Assembly: GCA_036560485.1 (NCBI GenBank)
Contig: DATBRC010000001.1
Span: 1-50,090, forward strand
Source of the DNA: DATBRC01 sp036560485
Lineage (GTDB): Bacteria > Pseudomonadota > Gammaproteobacteria > Burkholderiales > Burkholderiaceae_D
Reading direction: 5' to 3'
DNA: 50,090 nucleotides
Shown: piece by piece, positions 8,472-16,449 of the stretch
Layout: each line of letters begins with the position of its first letter
Numbering within the stretch: position 1 is the first letter of the stretch
Translations under genes and position numbers: made by a program
Notes under the pieces: generated by a model
Databases searched by the model: none
The model's input: the letters and a program-made list of their open reading frames with translations, nothing else
What the model was told of the DNA's origin: nothing

Positions 8472-11180
8472 GTGCTTAAACGTAGTGTAGGTAACTTTAA
8501 ATATTTTGTGGGCATAGAATCACTGGCGCAGATTGCGACGCGAAATGACAGAGTCTGCGTATTGAATATCCTGGGCGGTGAATCAAGTTCCGTGACTCCG
8601 GTGGGGCATCAATATTCAGGTGGTAACGTCGTATTCGGTACGTCGCCCGGACGTCGTGGTCAAGTACTTCAGACAGCGATAGGAGATATCCCTGTCTACA
8701 ACAATGTCCGGGAAGGTTTGGAGGACGGGCTCCATTTTAATTGTGGCGTGGTATACCTGCCGCCAAGTGGCGCGCGAGACGGTGTCGCGGAGTTGATCCG
8801 AGTCAATCATGATTTAAGAAAAATATTTATCGTTACAGAAAAAATGTCAGTTCACGATGCTCGCGAAATTCGCGCTATGGGGCAAATGAACGGGGTTGAT
8901 ATTTTTGGTGCGAATAGCCTTGGTGTTGTCGATACATGGAACCAGGTTCGCATTGGCGGTGCATTGGGTGGCGATTCGCCGGAGCAGTCATTAAAGAAGG
9001 GATCAATAGCGATTTTTTCCAATTCAGGCGGGTTCACAACGACTATCGCGAGCAATCTCCGTATGGCCGGATGGGGAACGACGACGCTAATCTCGGCAGG
9101 CAAGGATGTATTTATCCATTACGCTGCTCCGGAGTTTGCATTTGCACTGGACAATGATGAGCGCAGCAAAGCCGCTGTGCTTTACTCGGAGCCAGGCGGT
9201 TACTATGAATTGGATGCACAATTTACCAAACCGATTGTGGCTTGCGTTGTCGGCCGCTGGAAGAGCAAGCTTACGCGGCCTGTCGGCCACGCCGGTGCGA
9301 TGGCGGGAGGGCTTGACGATGCGGCGATGAAAGAGCGCTGGTTCATGGAAAAATTCGGCGTGTCCGAAATTTACACACCAGAAAATCCTGTGTTCTCGGC
9401 CAAAGGCGCTGTCGTGACCAATATCGCGCATATCCCGGCGGCTCTTTCGGCAGTCATGTCGCTTCATGATATAGCTCCTGACTTTCCTCCTGAAGGCAAC
9501 TTCATGGCTCTTAAGCCTTGGTTTGGTTCCAATCAAGGCATTGCCCTTCCAAAGCACATTAATCTCCCGATTGTCGAAGCGCCTGCACCTTACAGTGAAC
9601 AGATCAAGCACCTGAACGGTCAGCTTGGCTGCGAGCTTCCTCGTCAATCCATGAAAGATAGTTCTGGTATTTCACAAATGGATCCTCAGTCACAAGTTTC
9701 CCGCATTGCAGGTGTATCCGTATTGGAGGCTGCGCAATATTCATTGGAGTCCAATTTATGTCTTGCACTCCTTCACAACAAAGGAAGCGCCAATGATTAT
9801 GCATTGGTGAACGTTGCGGTACTGTCCGAAACCAATTTATTCGAATCAGACATACTTGTCGCCGCTGAGGCGTCACGGGCTGCGGGCAATTCGCCTAATA
9901 CTGTATTGGCAGCTGCCTGCAGCATTGTCGGTCCTGTACATCAGAAAAAAGCACGCCTAATCACAGAGCTACTCACCGAAAGATTTGCGCGCGCTGGTTT
10001 GGTGGACCCCACAAATGAGGACTTTGATTTTGGCGTCCTGGAACATGACGCAGCCGAAAATGCATGTCTATTCACACTTCATTTCGACCCTAAAGCCGAA
10101 GCAATGCTAACCGGCTTGCAAGTGCGCGGCGTAAAGTCGGTCTTCCTTCGCTACATTTCCAGCTTCGGAAAACCTGTCAACGCAGATGCCGTGCTGGCGG
10201 CGATTGCAACTACCTTGGCATGGAAGCCGTTGATGCGCAAACAAATCTCGGTTATTTCCGCATACAACCTTCCATGGTGGTTGAAGATCTTTGGCGCATT
10301 AATCGGCGCCTCCTCTCAAGGCAAAAATCATAAAAGAAATCATTTTTGCGAAGTGCCGCAATTTGAACTTTTTAATTCGAAGTCGATTACTGAAATAGGA
10401 TATTCCGCTCTTCTCGGCAATACGCCGACTACGCCGGAACTCTTTGCATTTCAATCGTTAATCGGACTGTTGCTGACAAACGGGCCAGGCACCATTTCTG
10501 CACAAGGTGCAAAAGGCGCTGTTTCCGCTGATGGGCCGGAAAGCCCTGAACGCGTGCAATTGAATAAGGCCATGATCGGCTTTTTGACGCACTCTGGATT
10601 TGCACACGGTGGTAATGGCTATGAAGGTATTTCATTCCTGATCAAACAATTTAAAGACAGTGGTCTTACTGACCCGGCAGATCCTGATCATGGCCTCGAT
10701 TTAAAGGCTATGGCCAGTAATTACGTATCTGAGTATGCGGCTTATAAAGCCATCAAAAAAACCAGCGGAAATCTGAATGTCCACAAAATCCCAGGCGTTA
10801 ACCATCCTGTCTTTAAGGATAAGCCGGTGAATCATGACCCGAGAGAAGTGTTCCTTAGAACGCTGTTCCAAAAAAAGGGCGAATATAATGTATTCATCGA
10901 GTACTACCATGTGCTGGTTCAAGAACTATACGATCGCCAAGTTTCCCGAAATGTTTATTGCGTCAATATTGATGCAGTCATTGCAGCACTGTTGTTAAGA
11001 ATGTTATGGGGGCCGTACAAGGCTGGCATTTTTCCGGAATCAGCACTTGAAACTGCCGCCTTCAATGTATTCTTGTATGGCCGTATGCTTGGCTGTGCGG
11101 CTGAGATTGATGATCATATTAACCGGGGGCGCAATATGGATATGCGAACGCCGTTATCCGCTTGTATTTCGGTATCGTAG
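8472..11180 (+). CDS. ATP-citrate-lyase-like large subunit (CoA-ligase plus citrate-synthase-like domains), extended
   Basis: Predicted partner of the small subunit. Residues 1-370 are succinyl-CoA-synthetase-alpha-like: CoA-binding fold, IFSNSGGFTTTIASNL (181-196) and the phosphohistidine motif VGHAGAMAGG (His273). The C-terminal part, from about 640, is citrate-synthase/citryl-CoA-lyase-like: GFAHGGNGYEG (709-719), GVNHPVF (His778), NVYCVNIDAVIAALLLRML, and YGRMLGCAAEIDDHI near the end. It has 902 residues, where bacterial AclB is about 600. The extra 400-640 segment contains SIVGPVHQKKARLITELL, like the core of a second, degenerate citrate-synthase-like unit. Aligned by eye, ACLY's TADHGP is replaced by LLTNGP (668-672), losing an active-site histidine. 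The GTG start is fixed by AGGAGG seven bases upstream. A terminator follows at 11220. Confidence 0.8.
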   Translation: MLKRSVGNFKYFVGIESLAQIATRNDRVCVLNILGGESSSVTPVGHQYSGGNVVFGTSPGRRGQVLQTAIGDIPVYNNVREGLEDGLHFNCGVVYLPPSGARDGVAELIRVNHDLRKIFIVTEKMSVHDAREIRAMGQMNGVDIFGANSLGVVDTWNQVRIGGALGGDSPEQSLKKGSIAIFSNSGGFTTTIASNLRMAGWGTTTLISAGKDVFIHYAAPEFAFALDNDERSKAAVLYSEPGGYYELDAQFTKPIVACVVGRWKSKLTRPVGHAGAMAGGLDDAAMKERWFMEKFGVSEIYTPENPVFSAKGAVVTNIAHIPAALSAVMSLHDIAPDFPPEGNFMALKPWFGSNQGIALPKHINLPIVEAPAPYSEQIKHLNGQLGCELPRQSMKDSSGISQMDPQSQVSRIAGVSVLEAAQYSLESNLCLALLHNKGSANDYALVNVAVLSETNLFESDILVAAEASRAAGNSPNTVLAAACSIVGPVHQKKARLITELLTERFARAGLVDPTNEDFDFGVLEHDAAENACLFTLHFDPKAEAMLTGLQVRGVKSVFLRYISSFGKPVNADAVLAAIATTLAWKPLMRKQISVISAYNLPWWLKIFGALIGASSQGKNHKRNHFCEVPQFELFNSKSITEIGYSALLGNTPTTPELFAFQSLIGLLLTNGPGTISAQGAKGAVSADGPESPERVQLNKAMIGFLTHSGFAHGGNGYEGISFLIKQFKDSGLTDPADPDHGLDLKAMASNYVSEYAAYKAIKKTSGNLNVHKIPGVNHPVFKDKPVNHDPREVFLRTLFQKKGEYNVFIEYYHVLVQELYDRQVSRNVYCVNIDAVIAALLLRMLWGPYKAGIFPESALETAAFNVFLYGRMLGCAAEIDDHINRGRNMDMRTPLSACISVS

Positions 11181-11219
11181 ATCTTTGCATCAATGCCCGG
11201 CCCGATGTAATCTGACATC

Positions 11220-11260
11220 AGAGAAGCGCACCAGCCATCAATAGGCGCTTCTCTCTTTCC
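11220..11260 (+). terminator. Terminator of the ACL-like operon
   Basis: AGAGAAGCGC (11220-11229) pairs with GCGCTTCTCT (11245-11254) around a 15-base loop, followed by a pyrimidine-rich tail CTTTCCTTTCC. Forty bases after the large-subunit stop. Confidence 0.6.
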
Positions 11261-11515
11261 TTTCCAGCATGCTTACCATACCGATACTGAATATGTCCGT
11301 ATTGTGAACATGCTCGTCGCAGTAATGCGCTCGACAACTCGCATATGGCATCATTTATGTTCATCGCGGTTACCGAGGAATAGGCGTCAGGGCGCAGTAC
11401 CTTCACCCAATGCCACCTGAGTAGTAGGTTAGCGTATAGATGCTAGCGAATCGAATATTTGATGTAGAGTCTTTTCCTTGATCAGGTAGATTGAGTTACC
11501 TTGATTCGCTCAATA

Positions 11516-11550
11516 CAAAAAACGCCGAACGTGACAGTGACACGCCGGCG
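11516..11550 (-). terminator. Terminator of the 2HCT transporter gene
   Basis: On the minus strand CGCCGGCGTG pairs with CACGTTCGGCG (small internal mismatch), followed by a T-run (the AAAAAA at 11517-11522 of the plus strand). It lies 77 bp past the transporter's stop. Confidence 0.65.
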
Positions 11551-11626
11551 CTTGCTACAGACATAAACTTATGCGACTTCTGTCTATACTTTAATCGTTC
11601 AATTCAATATTGCCTGCACACTGAAC

Positions 11627-12982
11627 TTAGCTCATTCTTGAAAGCACAATAAGCGCCAAAGTCACAGTGATTGCGCCACCGATGCGAGTCGCGATTTGTG
11701 CGAACGGCATCAATTGCATACGATTGGCAGCTGTAAGGATCGCCACATCACCTGTCCCGCCTTGTCCGCTGTGACATGCATTTACGATGGCAACTTCAAT
11801 TGGGTACATTTTCAACCACCGTCCGACAAAAAATCCCGTTGCCATCAATGTTGAAACTGTCGCTATGATTGTGATCAGGTTTAACACATTGAACGCGGAA
11901 ACCAGCTTGTCCCAAGGCGTGAGAGAAACACCTATCGCAAATAGCAAGGGATAAGTAACAGCCGTGGAGAAAAATTTGTAAACAACTAAAGACCCTTGTT
12001 GCAACTGCGGAGAAACTGCGCGCGTCAGCTTGACCAGCACCGCAATAAAAAGCATGGCAACAGGAGCGGGGAAATCAAATAGTCTTTGGCACATCAAGCC
12101 CACCATATAAAGCGATATCGCGGTAATGCCTGCTGCCGCTATGTGAGTAACATCGACATGGCCGGCAATTTCCTCATTTTCGGTATGCATCTCATCGGAC
12201 TCACCAATTTGCAGCTTGCCTTCGCCGGTGAGATGAGGGAACTTCTTGCCTGCAAAATTCAAGGACCCAGCTAACAGGATTGCTGTCAGACTTCCGAGCA
12301 TGACAGGTGGCAAAACCTGTGCAAATACATCGCCTTGCGCTTGATGCAAAATCCCTGAATATCCAATAGAAAGAGGGATCGCTCCTTCGCCTACGCCGCC
12401 AGCCATAATCGGCACAACGATATAGAAAAATGTATGGTAGGTTCCCAAGCCTAATGCCGTACCGACTGCCGTACCTACAATCGCAGCAGCAATAGAACCG
12501 ACCGCAAGCGGTACGAATATTCTAAGGAAGCCGCCAATGAGTACTTTTCGGTCCATACTCAATATGCTGCCTACAATAATCGATGCGATAAACAAGTAGA
12601 GAAAATTTGACGATTTCGTAAAGTCCACTACCGATTTTAATAAGATAGCTGGAAGCAGCTGGTTAAATGCGAGATATGATGGAATGAAGGTCGCGAAAAT
12701 CGCAGCAGCGCCGACATGGCGGAAAACCGGAAGGCGCTTTCCCAATTCAGCGCAAGTAAACCCACCAATCGAAAGTACGGCGATCGCAACCGATATCTCG
12801 CCCGGGATCTTGCCGGTAACGACGAACCCTATGATCAATGCCAATAATAAAAAATAAATGGGCAGTGGGACGATCCCTATACGTGTCTCCATCAGCCTCC
12901 ACCAGGCATGAGGCCAAAATCCTTCGCTGGATTTTATTTTGGCGCCAGAAAAATCCTTACCAGTCGTTATGGTCATTTCCAT
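11627..12982 (-). CDS. 2-hydroxycarboxylate transporter (CitS/MaeN/CimH family), Na+ or H+ symporter
   Basis: Inner-membrane secondary transporter for citrate, malate or related 2-hydroxycarboxylates. 451 residues with about eleven hydrophobic segments. Both reentrant-loop signatures of the 2HCT family are present: GGVGEGAIPLSIGYS in the first half and CHSGQGGTGDVAILTAANRM in the second, the latter followed by LMPFAQIATRIGGA with the conserved substrate-binding arginine. The start at 12982 is chosen because AGGAG sits six bases upstream; a longer frame to 13042 lacks this. Placed tail-to-tail with the ACL-like operon, it is the obvious uptake route for that enzyme's substrate. Its upstream region has both an 11-bp inverted repeat and the CTTTCA direct-repeat box. 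Confidence 0.92.
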   Translation of the reverse strand: MEMTITTGKDFSGAKIKSSEGFWPHAWWRLMETRIGIVPLPIYFLLLALIIGFVVTGKIPGEISVAIAVLSIGGFTCAELGKRLPVFRHVGAAAIFATFIPSYLAFNQLLPAILLKSVVDFTKSSNFLYLFIASIIVGSILSMDRKVLIGGFLRIFVPLAVGSIAAAIVGTAVGTALGLGTYHTFFYIVVPIMAGGVGEGAIPLSIGYSGILHQAQGDVFAQVLPPVMLGSLTAILLAGSLNFAGKKFPHLTGEGKLQIGESDEMHTENEEIAGHVDVTHIAAAGITAISLYMVGLMCQRLFDFPAPVAMLFIAVLVKLTRAVSPQLQQGSLVVYKFFSTAVTYPLLFAIGVSLTPWDKLVSAFNVLNLITIIATVSTLMATGFFVGRWLKMYPIEVAIVNACHSGQGGTGDVAILTAANRMQLMPFAQIATRIGGAITVTLALIVLSRMS

Positions 12983-13090
12983 TTTTGTCTCCTGAATTGT
13001 TATATTTCGTATGGCTTCGAATTTGAGCAGAAGCCGCTTCAAAACTCATCCAGATAAATTTACATTCAATCTTTGTATGGTCCACAAAGT

Positions 13091-13182
13091 CCTGTATGGA
13101 GATTCTCGATGTCGCTTTGCAACGATACAATCAACATCAACATGAGATGTGAAGACAGTTCGCCACATGCGCTCCATACAGG
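13091..13182. promoter_or_regulatory. Long-spaced 11-bp inverted repeat upstream of the transporter
   Basis: CCTGTATGGAG at 13091-13101 and its exact complement CTCCATACAGG at 13172-13182, 81 bp apart start to start. The spacing suits a looping operator or a long-range RNA pairing in the transporter leader. Binding protein unknown. Confidence 0.4.
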
Positions 13183-13216
13183 TTCTGAAGAGTGATTGGA
13201 TTGTTCCATAAGCCTG

Positions 13217-13233
13217 CTTTCATCTCGCTTTCA
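13217..13233 (+). promoter_or_regulatory. Direct-repeat box, 2HCT transporter copy
   Basis: CTTTCATCTCGCTTTCA: two perfect CTTTCA half-sites, 11-bp period, 235 bp upstream of the transporter start and just after the end of the orphan binding-protein gene (both on the minus strand). Confidence 0.55.
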
Positions 13234-13276
13234 CGAAGATTCAACAATTGTCCACTCGTCCAGTTTGGAATATTGA

Positions 13277-14398
13277 CTAGCGCAAAAGTGCGCCATTTTT
13301 ACCAATAACAGTCATTTCAGTGAATTCGGATCCATCGTGATTTGTCGGGGTATAGTGAAGCTTGATTCCTCCCAAATCTATTTCTCCGCTGGTATCAAGT
13401 GTTTTTATGAGCCGCTCGCGAGTAGGGTGCGGGCCGGTTCGACGCAAGGCTTCTACCACTAGCTTTGCCGCGACAAATCCTTCAAGCACTGAATATGACA
13501 AAGGTGGCGGATTTTTCATTTCCCTTTCTACTCTACGAAATTCACGCACAACCGTTGCCTCAAAATTTTTAGGGGAGGGCATAACCTGAACCACGCCAAC
13601 CCCCCGTCCATCAGTTCCAAGCGCCTTGAAAAACTCATCAGAATTTACATTAGATAGAGTCATAAACCATTGATTGAGTCCTACTATTGGACGCATTTTT
13701 TTTATGAAATTCACGCATGCTTGTGGAGTACATGCCATTAATACCGCTTCGGAATGAAGTTTAGATATCTCTTGTACAGCCGAATTGACTTCGAGATCTT
13801 TCCGATTGTATTTAACAATACCTAACGGATTAATGTGCACTCGTTCCAAATTCTTTTTGAACCCCTCCAAGCCATCCTCTCCAAACTTATCATCCTGATA
13901 CAGTACCGCGACTTTTTTTATTGCCATGATCGTCAGAATATCTGCCATCCTGGACGTTTCATCTTGATAGGTTGCGCGTAAATTATAGAGATATGGATTG
14001 AATGGATGATGAAGCGCTTGTGCGCCAGAAAAAGGGGCAATCAGCGCAACCTTCTCTCTTGTTATTATAGGAAGTGCCGCTTCAACCGTAGGCGTACTTC
14101 TATAGCCAAATAATGCAATTGCATTATCCTCATGTAAAAGCCTTTCGGTGTTTTCCGTCGTTTTCTTTATGCTCCTTGCGTCGTCATAAGACTTCAATAC
14201 AATCCTGGATCCATAAAGGCCGCCATGTGAATTTACCCATTCAAAATATGCGAGCGCACCTTCCATATTTTCTTTTCCGGTGGCCTGTCCGCTGAGTTCT
14301 ACGGATTGGCCGATGACTATATCGGCTGGATGTGAATCGCTTTCGGCTCTGACGACGGAAGTGAAAAAGAGTAAGAACATTAAAGTGATACGGTTCAT
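13277..14398 (-). CDS. Orphan periplasmic binding protein, LivJ/LivK-like (type 1 fold)
   Basis: Secreted ligand-binding protein of the branched-chain amino acid receptor family, 373 residues. Signal peptide MNRITLMFLLFFTSVVRA. Family landmarks: IVIGQSVELSGQATGKENM near the start, ALFGYRSTPTVEAALPIITR, IAPFSGAQALHHP, KKVAVLYQDDKFGEDGLEGF and SYSVLEGFVAAKLVVEALRR. AGGAGGCAGTC precedes the ATG. No permease or ATPase genes of the Liv type are nearby, so it either serves a distant transporter or works as a sensor partner. A CTTTCA direct-repeat box lies 66 bp upstream, suggesting a link to carboxylate genes. Ligand unknown; aromatic or other organic acids are common for this group. Confidence 0.88.
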   Translation of the reverse strand: MNRITLMFLLFFTSVVRAESDSHPADIVIGQSVELSGQATGKENMEGALAYFEWVNSHGGLYGSRIVLKSYDDARSIKKTTENTERLLHEDNAIALFGYRSTPTVEAALPIITREKVALIAPFSGAQALHHPFNPYLYNLRATYQDETSRMADILTIMAIKKVAVLYQDDKFGEDGLEGFKKNLERVHINPLGIVKYNRKDLEVNSAVQEISKLHSEAVLMACTPQACVNFIKKMRPIVGLNQWFMTLSNVNSDEFFKALGTDGRGVGVVQVMPSPKNFEATVVREFRRVEREMKNPPPLSYSVLEGFVAAKLVVEALRRTGPHPTRERLIKTLDTSGEIDLGGIKLHYTPTNHDGSEFTEMTVIGKNGALLR

Positions 14399-14463
14399 GA
14401 CTGCCTCCTGGATTATTTTTGTGGGCCAACTTTATACCGCACTTCAACATTACTTCCACCTTG

Positions 14464-14480
14464 CTTTCAATGGCCTTTCA
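14464..14480 (+). promoter_or_regulatory. Direct-repeat box, orphan binding-protein copy
   Basis: CTTTCAATGGCCTTTCA: two perfect CTTTCA half-sites, 11-bp period, 66 bp upstream of the binding-protein start at 14398. Confidence 0.6.
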
Positions 14481-14698
14481 TTTTCAAAAAAAGAAAATAA
14501 GAAAAGAAAATTAACGAAAATCAGAAAAACCAGTCATGGCAAAAGGTCACGATGGGAATCCGGCAAAGCAAAAGATATGTATTAAATTGTCATTAATATC
14601 TGGTGGCTATCGTCCACACAAAATTGAAAGCAATCTGCTAATAGATTGGAACAAAAACGTGAACCAAAAACGACACAGATACGTAATTTGAAGCGCTG

Positions 14699-14771
14699 GC
14701 AGTGTGATCGATACACAAACAAATCAAAATTTATCAGGATGTGTCCTGATAAATCCGAGCTCACACACTGC
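14699..14771. ncRNA. Candidate structured RNA or nested palindrome
   Basis: An outer stem GCAGTGTG (14699-14706)/CACACTGC (14764-14771) encloses a perfect 11-bp hairpin, ATTTATCAGGA (14729-14739)/TCCTGATAAAT (14744-14754) with a TGTG loop. The design is more elaborate than a simple terminator and there is no T-run. It could be a small RNA, an RNA switch or a mobile-element relic. No conservation data available. Confidence 0.3.
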
Positions 14772-14930
14772 AATTAGAAAGGCTTGCTAAAGAGGGATCC
14801 ATCACTTGGCTACTTGCTGCATGCATGCGTAGTGGATATTTACGTAGTTAGCAACATTGGCATACTGCCGCTATTTATTTTTATCGCCGTACGCTTCACT
14901 TCTGAATAATATGGCGTGGCATATTCGCAA

Positions 14931-14963
14931 AATCGATAAGTCGCTATAAGCGACTTATCGATT
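14931..14963 (-). terminator. Terminator-like hairpin downstream of fsr
   Basis: Perfect 15-bp stem (14931-14945 with 14949-14963) and a 3-base loop. Read on the minus strand, the stem is followed by TTGCG with the T-stretch formed by its last bases. It lies 88 bp past the stop of the MFS exporter. Confidence 0.5.
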
Positions 14964-15050
14964 AGAGGGCACGACATGGGCCCGGTGTATTGCACCATGG
15001 CCTTATTGGGCTGCCGGATTTTTATCTCAACACTTTTATACATCAACAAA

Positions 15051-16268
15051 CTATTGTTTGTGCTCGATGTCAGGTAACAAGGCTGCCAAAAGTCCTATCA
15101 AGGGAAGATATGCGCAGACTTCATAAACCGACGTAATGCCTCGCTCATCGGCAAGTCTTCCAAGCAGCGCAGCGCCCAATCCTCCCATGCCAAACGCGAG
15201 CCCGAAAAACAGTCCCGAGATAGTGCCGACTTTGTCCGGCACCAAATCTTGAGCAAAAACCAGGATGGCTGAAAATGCAGAAGATAGAATCAGGCCGATC
15301 AAAACCGATAGCACTGCAGTCCAGAATAAATTGGCATGCGGCAGCATCAAAGTAAATGGCGCAACACCTAGAATGGATGCCCAGATAACTCGTTTGCGAC
15401 CAATCTTATCGCCAATGAAGCCACCCGCGATGGTGCCTGCCGCAACAGCAAACAAAAAGACAAACAAATAAATCTGTGCCTCTTTTAACGCCAAGTGAAA
15501 TTTCTCGATAAGGTAAAAGGTATAGTAGCTACTGAGGCTGCTGGTATAAAAAAACTTCGAGAACATCAACAAGCCAAGTACCAACATAGCAAGAACGACT
15601 TGCTTGCGGCTAAGTGTGTGTCGCGCTGTAGTTTTGATTTTTCCTGCAGATCTGGTCAAATGCGTTTTATACCAACGGCTGACTTGCGACAAAACTGCGC
15701 ACGCAAGCAGCGCTGCGATGGAAAGCCATTTCACACTATTCTGGCCATGCGGCAGTATCAATAACGCGGCAAATAGCGGCCCCAGCGCACTCCCCATATT
15801 TCCTCCTACCTGAAAGAGTGATTGAGTCAATCCTGGTTGACCGTTAGATGCGATCCGTGCAACGCGAGAGGATTCTGGATGAAAAATGGACGAGCCCATA
15901 CCCACCATAGCGGCCGCGCAAAGCAGTAGAGAAAACGTAGTAGCTTGAGACAGCACTAACAGTCCCGCCATGGTAAAGCCCATGCTCATGGGCAGCGAAT
16001 AAGGTTTGGGATGCTGATCGGTATACATTCCCACCAGTGGCTGCAACAGCGATGCCGTAAGTTGATAAGTGAGCGTGACCAGGCCAATTTGTGCAAAACT
16101 CAGATGCATACCCAACTTCAGCATCGGGTAAAGCGCCAGCAACATCGATTGCATCATGTCATTCAGCATATGAGCAAAACTGATAGCGAAAATCACCGCG
16201 AAAAAAGGTTTTCTTTTGATGCGAGAAGAATTCAGTACTGCAGTATTCAGGTCAAGTGTGTTTTCCAT
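15051..16268 (-). CDS. fsr: MFS efflux transporter, fosmidomycin-resistance (Fsr) type
   Basis: Inner-membrane drug/H+ antiporter closely resembling E. coli Fsr along its whole length: SHxLNDMxQS near the first membrane helix, LVTLTYQLTASLLQPLVGMY, VGMGSSIFHPESSRVARIAS, QSLFQVGGNMGSALGPLFAA and SSYYTFYLIEKFHL. 405 residues, twelve predicted helices. Start at 16268, with AAGGAAC just upstream; the frame extends to 16349 without support. Divergent from an AraC-type regulator, as often seen for Fsr-family exporters, which presumably controls it. The natural substrate is unknown; fosmidomycin is the substrate named for the E. coli member. Confidence 0.9.
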   Translation of the reverse strand: MENTLDLNTAVLNSSRIKRKPFFAVIFAISFAHMLNDMMQSMLLALYPMLKLGMHLSFAQIGLVTLTYQLTASLLQPLVGMYTDQHPKPYSLPMSMGFTMAGLLVLSQATTFSLLLCAAAMVGMGSSIFHPESSRVARIASNGQPGLTQSLFQVGGNMGSALGPLFAALLILPHGQNSVKWLSIAALLACAVLSQVSRWYKTHLTRSAGKIKTTARHTLSRKQVVLAMLVLGLLMFSKFFYTSSLSSYYTFYLIEKFHLALKEAQIYLFVFLFAVAAGTIAGGFIGDKIGRKRVIWASILGVAPFTLMLPHANLFWTAVLSVLIGLILSSAFSAILVFAQDLVPDKVGTISGLFFGLAFGMGGLGAALLGRLADERGITSVYEVCAYLPLIGLLAALLPDIEHKQ

Positions 16269-16315
16269 GGAGTTCCTTACAGGCTGTTGCGAAATTTTCC
16301 TAAAGTTGTTTCGGC

Positions 16316-16421
16316 GTGCCGTTGTAAAGCCAGCCTCAATCGTTCTCATCGGGCTAATTCCGCAATGGTTTATAACGGCAGATGCGGAGACAACTAAGGA
16401 ATGTGAAGTTTATAATGGCAG
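16316..16421. promoter_or_regulatory. Putative AraC operator: three copies of a TTTATAACGGCA-like element
   Basis: GGTTTATAACGGCAG (16367-16381) and AGTTTATAATGGCAG (16407-16421) are direct repeats exactly 40 bp apart, about four helical turns. A third, inverted and weaker copy (GTGCCGTTGTAAAGCC) lies at 16316-16331. All are between fsr and the regulator gene. Confidence 0.5.
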
Positions 16422-16449
16422 TTGAACACATGTCCGGACAAAAACTATC

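Larger units (their letters stand above)
11181..11626. other. Convergent intergenic region
   Basis: Lies between the ACL-like operon (plus) and the 2HCT transporter (minus). It carries one terminator for each side (11220-11260 and 11516-11550). No gene seen between them. Confidence 0.6.
14399..15050. other. Intergenic region with a regulatory box and two hairpin structures
   Basis: 652 bp without a credible gene. It carries the direct-repeat box at 14464-14480, a nested hairpin at 14699-14771 and a terminator-like hairpin at 14931-14963, each listed separately. Confidence 0.55.

Noticed and set aside
9087..9647. 186-codon antisense frame inside the ACL-like large subunit
   Set aside because: No protein-like features; the sense frame is clearly coding.
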